DNA from: Physcomitrium patens
Taxonomy: Eukaryota > Streptophyta > Bryopsida > Funariales > Funariaceae
Reading direction: 5' to 3'
DNA: 64,000 nucleotides
Assembly (NCBI RefSeq): GCF_000002425.4
Contig: NC_037269.1
Location: 15,473,309 to 15,537,308 of the forward strand
In this document: positions 12,107-21,589 of the stretch, piece by piece
Position numbering within the stretch: the first letter of the stretch is position 1
Layout: each line of letters opens with the position of its first letter
Translations under genes and position numbers: made by a program
Notes under the pieces: generated by a model
Databases searched by the model: none
What the model was told of the DNA's origin: nothing
The model's input: the letters and a program-made list of their open reading frames with translations, nothing else

Positions 12107-13463
12107 TGTCGTATTACGTGCTTTCCTGCTGGAGAATGCACCGGGCGTCTGGCTGTAGAAGGTAGTATGGAGATTCGTCGATAGTCAAGCAGTCTATGAG
12201 TTTTGACTGCTGGAATATAAACGACTGCAACAATGTATCGTAAATCTATACGGATGCTCTTCGACTGCTTATCGAAGTCCTTTTTGCCCCAGCCGGTAGG
12301 TCTCTAGACATTACAGAGAACCCCGAACAATCCAAACTGTTAATCTTCAATACCGCTTTGTACTTACGATCTTGTATCCACTGACTGTCTTGTTAGATTA
12401 ACACAATAAATTTCATTCACTCCGCATACTCAATCCTATAGACGCCCTTTTAATCCTTCAATCACAGACGTAACTCGATTTTATAAAACAGTCAAGAGTA
12501 TTCAAACTCACTTCATTAAAAATCCCGATTCACCATTACAATACTGACTTCAGCAGCGATTTCCTCAGCCTTCCCAAAACTCTACAAAGAAGAAAAATCC
12601 AAATTCTCTGTCTTTCCTTCCCCGACCCGAAGCATGAAGCTCTTCTCTCTCTAATCCCTCCTTTGATCTTCAGAAACCTCCAATGAAAACCGAACTAGTA
12701 ACCTTGCAAAAGCTTGAAAACTAGCTCCCCCCCGATTCCCCAGAAAAAAAAAACCCCCTTTTCAAAACTATATCCCCCCTAACCTTATCCTCTGAATTTC
12801 TTCAATCTTCCGTCTTAGATCCGGAATTGGCTCCCACCGTCAAGCTTGGATCCAAAATTGGCTCTTGCCATCAAGCTTGGATCCGAAATTGGCTCTCGCC
12901 GTCAGAGCTTTCTCTTCTATTTTTACCTTTAAGAAATCCATTTACTGAAAACAATGTTCCCTGAGATGGCACAGAGAACAGGACAGCCTGAAACAGAATC
13001 GAACCCAGTAATCGGGACCACATTGAGTCGCCCGACCAATTCAGGTCTCATATTGAATAAGAGTCCAGTAGTAACCTAGATGTTCCCGTAATTGGGTCAA
13101 ATTGGTCCTCGCGTCGGATTGGCTAAGACCCGTAGTAAGACCTGGATTTCCCGTAATTGGGTTGATCGGCCAATTTAGATCTCATATTGGATAAGAGGAC
13201 CCGGATTGGATTCTCGAAATTGGATCCAATTGGCTACTCGAACCCGTCGTATGAATTGGTCCTTCTCTTCCTGCTGACTCCCGTTATTGGAATCGAATGG
13301 AGTATTTTAGTATGCCCCGACTAACTGTCACGGAGTGATTGAACCTGACTACTCAGTATTTGCACTGGAGTTGGTCGATGCTCCCAGTATTCGAGGTAAC
13401 TGAATATTAATAAAATTCCCCTTTCTTTTTATTTTCACTGTATACTCGTGTTACAACACGACA
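12107..13463 (-). repeat. Element B 5' LTR
   Basis: 1,357 bp with TGTCGT/ACGACA ends, about 98% identical by eye to 4766-6123. Differences cluster near 12125-12145 and otherwise are mostly transitions. Confidence 0.93.
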
Positions 13464-13467
13464 ACGG
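13464..13467. repeat. Target-site duplication of element B (right copy, ACGG)
   Basis: Direct copy of 4762-4765, immediately outside the right LTR. Confidence 0.85.
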
Positions 13468-13610
13468 AAGTTCATGCTTGGTCAGAAGTTGAAGGAGTGG
13501 GCCACTACCGTTGGCTTCAAGGACTGATGAACCACTTACCTCGTGAACAACAGTTGGAGTTCATAGTAGACGTTATACGACAGATCTTCATTTTCTTATG
13601 TTGGTACTGA
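13468..13610 (+). pseudogene. Element A accessory ORF (ORF3), second part
   Basis: Continuation of the frame that starts at 4555, interrupted by element B. It stays open for 46 codons to a TGA. It contains HAWSEVEG and a GHYRWLQGL motif. A degenerate HY-WL-xDL equivalent is readable at about 24683-24720 in element E, and more weakly near 55412-55450 in element H. The uninterrupted frame on both sides of B shows that this was one reading frame before B inserted. No known domain is recognised. Confidence 0.55.
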
Positions 13611-13645
13611 TTGACAACAACATTGCTTCTCAGAGACCTCGAAGC

Positions 13646-13660
13646 TAAAGGAGGGGGTGA
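13646..13660 (+). other. Element A polypurine tract
   Basis: The purine-rich TAAAGGAGGGGGTGA lies immediately before the TGTTAG start of the 3' LTR, the position of the plus-strand priming site in LTR retroelements. Confidence 0.75.
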
Positions 13661-13955
13661 TGTTAGTGACATAGTCCTTAGAACCTTCTAAAGACAAGTT
13701 TCTAGAACCTTCTAGAAGCAAGTCTCTGGAACCTTCTAGAAGCTTCCTAGTTGGTAGAAGTTGCTTGAGAAGCTTCCTTAATATGAGTATATATTGGGAT
13801 CGAGACTGAAGAGTTCTTTAATCTCGACAACACATCTCTTGGAGCTCTAGCTCACCTCTCTGGTGTTGTTCTTGTATTCATCTGATTAATCTAGTTATTG
13901 TGAGTTCTTCTTGAACTTCTTAGTAGATATCAAGTCTGTTTTTGTGTCCGCGACA
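13661..13955 (+). repeat. Element A 3' LTR
   Basis: A 295-bp LTR, starting TGTTAGTGACATAG and ending GTCCGCGACA. Its last 158 bp match 1-158. It directly abuts truncated element D LTR sequence at 13956. It contains short repeats built on TTCTAGAA near 13690-13745. Confidence 0.85.
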
Positions 13956-14121
13956 ACCGTTGGCTAGAAGATTTCAAAGGTTATGATCTTTTGAATTCTT
14001 AACCATTTATTCTACTAAAAACCTACTGTTACCAACTAAACTGCCTAACCATCAATCTAATTTTTAAGGTTATAAATAACCAACCAATAACTTATCACAA
14101 AGTTTATTGATCTATTCTACA
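13956..14121 (-). repeat. Element D 3' LTR, truncated by element A
   Basis: 166 bp matching 21423-21589 at about 85% by eye (TTTCAAAGGTTATGATC, then GAATTCTTAACCATTTATTC), ending TATTCTACA. The rest of this LTR must lie left of element A, outside the window. Confidence 0.85.
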
Positions 14122-14205
14122 TAGCCCCACTTTTAATTGTACAGCGTCCTTGCAAACATTATTTAGCCTCAACTTATAAAGACATAGCAATATTGGCTTC
14201 TTCAG

Positions 14206-14621
14206 TCAATGGCGTTGGCTTACCACCTTTTGAATTGGTGACCTTCTCCTCTTTACATCTTCGTCGTCTTCTTCGGTGTTTGATGGTTTTTCATCCAAAT
14301 GTGTTGTCAAATCTTCATTCAATAAATCCAATTCCCATATGTGAGACTTAAGATGACAATTTGGTTGTCGTGCTCCTCCAATATCTTCTGCCATTCTTCT
14401 ATCGGTTTCAAAGGTATCTCTGAAATTGTATTGTTGTTGAAGTTGGCGTATTAGTCTACACTAAATTATTGGCCTCCTTTGCTAATCCGGCTAGTTTAGT
14501 CTGCAACATCGCAACCTCTACCTACAGTCGTTCTTGCCATTCCTTCCAATCGATCTCCATCCTTGCCTTCTCAGATACCATGTTCGCCATCTTCTCCTTA
14601 ACCAAAAAAGAAAACATGATG
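14206..14621 (-). pseudogene. Element D region between integrase and 3' LTR: possible extra ORF
   Basis: Past the integrase, frames on the - strand give protein-like text: from about 14592 a helical, charged stretch (EKARMEIDWKEWQERL, then LQTKLAGLAKEANNL), and from 14394 a 62-codon frame with an acidic run (TEEDDEDVKRRR). The first has at least two stops and a frame change before the second, so any original gene is broken. The heptad-like pattern suggests a coiled coil. It could be a 3' accessory ORF, as in some plant Ty3 lineages, or the end of integrase. I do not recognise it. Confidence 0.35.
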
Positions 14622-14771
14622 CTTGTTAAGAGCCTCCGTCCTATTTCTTACTATGGTCCAATCAATTGGATCGACTCTCCCTTATTTTCCATGATTTGTC
14701 ATTATGAAATATCCTATTATCATCATTATTTATCCCCCTCTTCTTTTTGGAATAGAAAATCTATCTTGGAT

Positions 14772-16073
14772 TTATGTATAGTAAAGTTTAAGCCGATTGC
14801 CATTGATCCATGTCATAAATTTTAGTACCCATAAAATCTTCCAATTGTACTGAACCATTTGGAAATCCGTCAATAATTTGATATGGTCCATGCCACCGAA
14901 CTTGAAATTTTCCTGAAATTTTTTTAAATCGGCTATCATAAAGAAGTACCAAATCATTTGGCATAAAAGCCTTTGGTCTAAGCTTAATAATAATTCTTCC
15001 TTTTTTTTTGTGTAATTTCCATGATCATTAATGCATTAGCTCTAGTTTCATTCAAATTTTCCAATTCTTCTAAACAGTGCCATAATGAATTCTGATCTTC
15101 TAATCTAGTATCTATAGTAATTCGTAAACATTGGACTTCATATTCAATAGGTAATATTGCTTCCTCGCCATAAATCAATTGGAAAGGGGTAGCATTGGTA
15201 GTAACTTTATATGCAATATAATATGCCCGTAAAGCTGCAAACAACTTAGTGTCCCAGTCCATTCCCACTCCCGAAACTATTTTTGTTAAGATTTTACATA
15301 AAATTCCATTAATCTTTTCCATTTGTCCATTGATTCTAGGATGATATGGTATAGTCTTCTGATGTTTTATCTCATATTTAGCCGTGAGTGCTTCGGTTGT
15401 ACTATTTATAAAATAAATTCCTTGATTACTAATAAATTTTCATTGACAACCGAACTGTGTAATAATATTTTCATACAAAAAGGTTGCTACTGTACTTGCA
15501 CTATCGGTTTTTGTACCTATGGTTTCAGTCCATTTTGTTACGTAATCCGTTGCTATCAATATATACCATTTTTGTCTATTTCTTAAGGCTGGTGCATTTG
15601 GTCCCACAAAATCAATTTCCCATTTTTCAAAAGACGTTTGAGCCAAAATTGGTACCAATGGCATTGTTGAAGTTCCAGTAGGTCGACCTGTTCTCTAACA
15701 TGGATCACAATGACGGACAAATTGGTGGGCATCTAAAAACATTGTTGGCCACCAATAACCAGCTTGTAAAGCTTTATGAGCCATGTTGTCTACTACAACT
15801 GTCGAAGTGGCAACCTTCCAATATAGTACTCACTTCAGTCTGATAAATACAGCTTCGCAAAACTCCATCCTTACCTTGTTTATATAAAGCTTCACCAATC
15901 ATCATATAAGGTACACATTTTAATATTAAGCATCGTTTAAGCTTTTTATTAAAATTGGGTGAGAAGGTTTGAAATGTCAAATATTGAATCATTTGACTAT
16001 ACTCCGAAGTAATTACATCTACTGCAAACAATTCCACATCGGATAGTACATCGTTAATGGGTTCATTATCCAA
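14772..16073 (-). pseudogene. Element D integrase (broken)
   Basis: Pieces in order on the - strand: a segment at 16073-15774; a zinc-binding end with CDPC near 15705; the core WEIDFVGPNAPALRNRQKWY (first Asp) near 15620; then SNQGIYF, where the second catalytic Asp is Asn (codon at 15425-15427). The Glu region MEKINGIL is near 15320, and a C-terminal GPYQII motif (GPF/Y) near 14895. Stops interrupt at 15439 and elsewhere. Loss of the catalytic Asp parallels the change in element B. Confidence 0.8.
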
Positions 16074-17404
16074 TATATTGGATAACCGAGATAAATGGTC
16101 CGCATTGGAATGTGATTTTTTTAGTCTTACTTGAATAGTAAAGTCAAATTTCTGTAATAGTAAAATCCATTAAGTAATATGATCACTCAATTAAGGCTTA
16201 TTAATCATATATTTTAAAGCATCATGGTTGACATGGAAAACAAATTTATAACCAAGAAGATAATGTCGAAACTTTTGTACGGAATAAATTATTTCCAATG
16301 CTTCTCTTTCAGTTGTTGTATAATTTCTTTTAGCTGCTACCAATTGACGACTTGCATAATAAATAGGGTGATCAAAACCTCGGTCATCTTTCTAGCTTAA
16401 TACAAAATCAATTGCAACATTAGATGCATCCATATATATATAGAATGGTTTTCTCCAACAAGGTGCCACCAATACTGGTACTCAAACCAATTTTTGTTTT
16501 AATGTTTCGAATGCAATTGTACATTCTTTTGTTGAAAATGGACTGGTCCCATCGGTTGGTAGTTTCTTCAAGAGATTTATCAAAGAAAGGTATATAACTG
16601 TAAATAGATAGATAAATTACGGATAATAATTGACATGGCCGACAAATGCTCGAACATCCATAACAGTATCTACTTGCTTTAATTCTACTATAATCTTTAT
16701 TTTATCCGGATCTGTAGCAATGCTTGCCATTGAAACTATATGATCCAATAGTTTACCAGAAGGCACACCAAATTAATATTTTTTTGAATTTAAAAAAATT
16801 CCATATTTGGCACATTGATTCAAACATTGACCTAGACATTCTAAATATCTGGCTCTCGTACTAAATGTACAAAAATCATCTAGAAACATTTTTATTGAAC
16901 TTTTTAGATAATCTTGGAATGCTTATGTCATTATCCTCTGAAATGTAGCTGGTGCATTACAAAGCTCAAACGACATAACCTTATAGGCAAAGGTCTCCTA
17001 ATCCGTAATAAAAGTAAATTTTAACTAGTCTTCTTTTGTAATTTTAACTTAATTATAATCAAAGAATCCATCAAGAAATGAATAACATTCATGTCTAGCA
17101 ATAGCATCCAATATACTATCCGTGAATGGTAAAGGAAAATAATCCTTCTTAGTAGCCGCATTTAATTTGTGAAAATCTTGATAGATGCAAAATTTTCCAT
17201 TCTATTTCGGTACCATAACAATTGATGAAATTCATTCACTGAAAGGAACTGGATAGATAAATCCAACCTCCAAGAATTTATCCAGTTCTTTTTTACCATA
17301 AGTAAGTATTTTGAATTAAGTCGATGTTGTCTTTGCCGTACTGGTGTAGCGTTCTCTTCCAATATAATTTGATGCTCACAAACTTCAGCTGAAATTGCTT
17401 TCAA
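16074..17404 (-). pseudogene. Element D reverse transcriptase and RNase H (broken)
   Basis: On the - strand the RT start is visible near 17404-17162 with frameshifts. The active-site box MFLDDFCTFS is near 16890-16860. Downstream text, NSKKY then PSGKLLDHIVS and VRAFVGHVNYY, is the usual Ty3 RT end. RNase H and connection sequence run to about 16080. Multiple stops and frame changes make it non-coding. FLDDF is usual for plant Athila-like and related RTs. Confidence 0.75.
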
Positions 17405-17759
17405 ATTTGCATATGATCATGCGAAAGCAATTTTATGCAATAAGAAGTAATCCATCCAAATTTCTTTCTCCATCATAAATTTGAATGATTTGGGGAGCCT
17501 CTCCTATATCTAAATTAATTGATTGATATCATGGAATTTCAAGAGTCTCTAGAATAATGTTCTACTCTATTCCAAAATCTTTCATAAAATTTGACAAATT
17601 AGAAATTTTCAACTCCAATTTCATAATACTAATGTCATTAACATCTTTTCTATTCATCTAATATGCAATCATATGATCAGAATCGTCAATAACATCTGAA
17701 GAAACTAAATACTCTCTCGGTCCCCTACATTGGTATTTCATTCTAGTGTGCTCGACAAC

Positions 17760-18688
17760 TTACCTTGTATCAGCATGAATGGGGTCAGGTGCACCAATTT
17801 CTTCTTTTGTAGAGTCATCTTCACAATCCAACATGAATTCTAAACTTACAAATTGAGTTTCTCCGTGATATTGGACAGGGTACATTTGAAGCACAATTTT
17901 ATCATTATATTTTTTAATTGTCAATGTACCATGGCCACAATCATTTTGAACTTTAGCTTGATACAACCACAGTTGCTCCAATAAAATTAGATATGACAAT
18001 AAAGAGCTTTGCAATCAAAAAACAATATAATCAATTTTGTAAGTAATTTCCACAACTACTGTATCAATACTTCATAAAATACCCATAGGATTAACTCGAT
18101 TGGAGTGAGCCATTTTTAAAACTTGATAATACTTGATAGTTGAAAACAAGACTTATTTAGTTAGATCTTTACCACTGTAATAGGTAATAAGTGATCCAAA
18201 TCCAACTCCTCCATTGTAGTGGCATTCATAAGATTTATACTAGATCCTCCGTCTACTTGCACTCCCGATAATAACACTCCATCAATTGAGACATCAATCG
18301 TTGGTGCACCCGGATCAGGATTCAAACTTACTTCTCAGATTTCTTTATTTTGAGATCTGCGACAAATTAATGAAGAATTCAAGATAGTTCGGCATTCAGG
18401 TGCTATCGCCAATAGTTGCTTAATAGAAATCGTGGACTGTATGGTGCCCAAATCTTTTAGAATATCATATGGTTCTGTATTAGTGGTAATTTCCAATGTC
18501 CGTTTCTTCTTCCCAATCCTAGACACCGACGCTAGTAAATTAGTTTTCTCTATATTAGAAATTAGTAAAGCTATTAGAACTGAATTTGACGGAGCTTGTA
18601 AAATTGGTTCTTTCAACGAATAAGATTGTTCTCCTAATTGAGCTGATATTGATTTCTTAGAATTCACGCCTCTAAGAGGATCTTTCAA
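17760..18688 (-). pseudogene. Element D protease region
   Basis: On the - strand a 117-codon frame (18688-18335) ends at a stop. It is followed by GAPTIDVSIDGVLLSG and the protease site VDGGSSINLM at about 18270-18200 (D-G-G in place of D-S/T-G). A further open piece covers 18014-17760. It precedes RT as expected for Ty3 elements and is broken by stops. Confidence 0.65.
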
Positions 18689-18695
18689 CAGAAAG

Positions 18696-18920
18696 GATGT
18701 TTCTCAAAACTATGTAGAGAATGGAACAGCTTGAAATAGAATCGAAGCCTCCGTAATCGGTACCTTGTTAGGGTGCACAACCAATTCAGGTCTTATACTG
18801 AGTAAGCGGTCCATGTCAGGACCTGGATTGGATGGCCCCATAATTAGGTCCAATTAGTCCTTTGCTTCAGGATCACCCAAATGTTGAATTGGTCCTTTCC
18901 CCTTTTACTGACTTCTTATA
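18696..18920 (-). repeat. Diverged B/C-family LTR fragment embedded in element D
   Basis: This stretch matches the B LTR interior at about 5615-5940: the block AACAGCTTGAAATAGAATCG, then ACCAATTCAGGTCTTATA, then GACCTGGATTGGAT, and finally AATTGGTCCTT before CTGACT. Order and orientation agree with the left LTR of B as read on the + strand, with about 70-75% identity by eye. It lies between gag and protease of D, where no LTR is expected. Confidence 0.7.
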
Positions 18921-18943
18921 AAGACACCTTCGACTACTTCTAC

Positions 18944-20363
18944 CTAATGAACTGGTGATTCCTGTATCTCGTTAATTTTTTTTTCTACAATTTGCACAAT
19001 CGATTCTATCTTTTGATCATGATTATTAGGGTTAAATGGAACATTGCATTGATAATGAAAATGACTCAATTGCTTGTAATTTCCACATATTAAAGCATAT
19101 TCGTCTATAAAACTTGGATTAGGCATTCACTAGCATAATGACCAATTTATCAGCACGGATAGCAACGTAGTGGTTTTCGACCCATATCGTCAAGTATACT
19201 TGAAGTCTCGACTGGAATATATCTATTAGGCTGATTCTAGGTAGCCATAGTAAATGATCATGGCTGACCAGTTGCTATTAGTCAAGAATTGGACTGCTGA
19301 GTTGATATAGTTTGGAGATTATCTCCTTGATTATTTCCACTATTCTACATCTTTGTTCTATAAAACAGATTATAATTAGTATTTTAAAAATTTCCAAAGC
19401 CATGATTAGGTTGATTTGGGTGATTACTATTCTAACTACCCATATTTCCAGTCTGTACTTGATTAACATTCCATTGAATTTGCTGTATTAACGTCTAGTT
19501 ATAGAACTGTTGTTGCCTTTGTAAATGCCAGCAGTTTTGGCTAGGGTGTTTTCCTCCACAAAATGTACCTTGAACACCTATTTGTTTGGATAATGGATAT
19601 TTTGTATCAAAATGATCTTATCCCTTATAATTATTACACCATATATTAGGTCTTGTATTAGAAGGCTTATGTCATTTCTCCTTATCTTTAGCTAAATTCA
19701 CGGCCAATTCTTCCATCTTCTTTGTAAGATTTAATAACAAGGCTTCATTTAGATCTTTAATAGTCGCATTTGTGAACAACTCTAGTTGTTGATAGATTGG
19801 AAATATAAAATAAGGTGTCATTGTTATTGACGCTATTGCTTAGAGTGATATAGTATTAATTGATTTTTGCAACATAACATTCTTCATATTGGAGTTAGCC
19901 ATTTGTGGATAATCACCCATTGACACATTTCTCTGTTGTATTTTTTGGCTTCCTAAACTTGGAATCATCGTGGCCACTACTGTTAATAATTGATCATAAT
20001 GACATTCTTTACTCATGCCAACGATGCCTCTATCATAGCATGTTGAGTCTTTTTTACAAACATTTTCAATTTTGGTGGATGCAAACCATTAATTAATATC
20101 AAAAATATAAACGCATCTGGTATTTTATTATTTATCCATTTATAAAGTATATTTGTGACCTGGCTATAATAGGACTCCACTGATTCCCCCACAAACATCC
20201 TGCTATTCATAAAACTTTCTCTTAGCCGATTTTCAAATCCAATTGGTCTAAAATGGATTAAGAAGGCATTCTTCAAGGCCTCCCAATTGGAAAATCTACC
20301 CACTAGTTGTCGATTATACCATTCAAAAGCTATATCTTTTATAATTGTTGGCAACCATCTCAA
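18944..20363 (-). pseudogene. Element D gag (broken)
   Basis: The longest clear piece (20363-20013) has a retrotransposon-Gag look: IKDIAFEWYNRQLVGRFSNW, then LKNAFLIHFRP and VESYYSQV. Downstream frames to 18944 are Asn/Gln-rich and interrupted. The expected nucleocapsid zinc knuckle is not cleanly readable. Confidence 0.7.
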
Positions 20364-20874
20364 TCAAATGTCTTCAGTTCTACCATTATTAGTCACATAG
20401 GCTGTCAAGAATTGAGATATATGGTGATTGGGATTAGAGCCCGACCAACCACTAAAAGTAGGTAATGGTACCACACTTGTAGTTCGGTCTTCTATTACTC
20501 CTATTTATATTGCAATTCGTACTTCTGGCACTCCCGCGGCCATTGGTGTTATCATTGGTCTCTTTGCTATTTGAAATTGAATTTTTCTTCCTTTGGTTTT
20601 ACTTGGACCTACAATTCCTTTTTGTCGTTCATATAGGAGATTTCTTATGCATAATCATTCCTGTCTTTCTTTTCCTTGTCAATTAATTCTTTGATAATCC
20701 TCCCCTTCATGATTATCACTCATAATCATCCATTCTTCTTTACAAAATTAATACTGCCTTGCATTATAACTTTTATATTTGTAATCCTAAATCTGGTTCT
20801 TTTCATGTTGTCATTCAACATATAATTCCATCTTCCATACAATCAATTTCTGACATTTCATATTATTATCATTT

Positions 20875-20891
20875 CCCTGGCAGCGGTGCCA
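20875..20891 (-). other. Element D primer-binding site
   Basis: On the - strand TGGCACCGCTGCCAGGG, three bases from the LTR end. It resembles the TGGCGCCGTTGCC primer site of plant Athila/Tat-type elements, which pairs with an Asp-type tRNA. Confidence 0.7.
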
Positions 20892-20894
20892 AAA

Positions 20895-21589
20895 TGTTGT
20901 TCTCGTTGTGTTCAAGCTTGAATATACCAAAGCAATTGAACTAATAGAGGTGGATTCGAACATAGGAAAAGACTGGTTATATGAATTGGGTCTGTTAGTG
21001 ACACAATTGTTTATATTCGAACTATCTAAAATCAATTATCAAACTACAAAACACCAAGGCTTACTACTTCCATCTTAATTCAATACCTAATCCATTCTAT
21101 AACTATCAATTCAACAATACTTTCATATTCTTATCCGTTCATCTTCCTTTTGCTCTCTTTGTGATTTATATACATTCAATTACTGATCTCTAGCTTATCT
21201 ATTGTATTCAGTTTCTCAATTCATCACATAAAATTCAATATCTCGGCTTACGACTGTCACAGTTTGGCACTTTAGACTAACTTCTCAATATTCAAAAACT
21301 ATCCATTACTAGTCAACAACAAAGAAACAAAAAGAGGTAGCACCAAGCTTGCCCTGACTTATGACTATCACAGTGTGGCCCCAATCCCCCTTTTTTTAAC
21401 CTCTTTATCCTACCAAAAGATGGATCGTCGGCTAGCGGATTTCAAAGGTTATGATCCTTTGAATTCTTAACCATTTATTCCACTAACAACCTATTATTAC
21501 CAACTAAACTACCTAACTATCAATCTAATTCTTAAGATTATGAATAACTAACCAGTGACTTATCTCAAAATTTATTGAGCTATTCTACA
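20895..21589 (-). repeat. Element D 5' LTR
   Basis: About 695 bp, starting TGTTGTTCTCG and ending TATTCTACA in + orientation. Its last 167 bp match 13956-14121. The left boundary is set by the primer site and could be three bases further right. Confidence 0.75.

Larger units (their letters stand above)
4766..13463 (-). mobile_element. Element B: full-length Ty3-type LTR retrotransposon, non-autonomous
   Basis: An 8,698-bp element on the - strand: 5' LTR 13463-12107, primer site, gag-protease, RT-RNase H, integrase, polypurine tract, 3' LTR 6123-4766. Pol order RT, RNase H, integrase is that of Ty3/gypsy. The two LTRs differ by roughly 2% by eye, so the insertion is recent relative to its host element A. 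It has no chromodomain. It is broken by several stops and a frameshift, and by loss of an integrase catalytic Asp. Element C at 37579-46364 is a second copy in opposite orientation. Confidence 0.93.
1..13955 (+). mobile_element. Element A: degraded Ty3/gypsy chromovirus, split by element B
   Basis: The element occupies 1-4765 and 13464-13955, with element B inserted between. Order on the + strand: end of the 5' LTR, gag with a zinc knuckle, aspartic protease, reverse transcriptase, RNase H, integrase, chromodomain, a small extra ORF, polypurine tract, 3' LTR. The chromodomain at the integrase end places it among chromoviruses, and the pol sequence resembles the Tcn1-like group as I know it (inference). 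It is non-functional: there are several in-frame stops, a deletion in the RT and a changed integrase catalytic residue. Its 3' LTR abuts a truncated LTR of element D, so A inserted into D. Confidence 0.9.
13956..21589 (-). mobile_element. Element D: old Ty3/gypsy element, non-chromovirus
   Basis: A - strand element with 5' LTR at 21589-20895, a TGGCACCGCTGCCAGGG primer site, gag, protease, RT, RNase H, integrase, an extra region, and a 3' LTR cut off at 13956 by element A. The primer site resembles the TGGCGCCGTTGCC type of plant Athila/Tat-like elements, and there is no chromodomain. Stops and frameshifts are frequent in every domain, so it is older than A and B. It lies inside element E: E pol begins abruptly at 21590. 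It carries a fragment of B-family LTR at 18696-18920. Confidence 0.85.
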
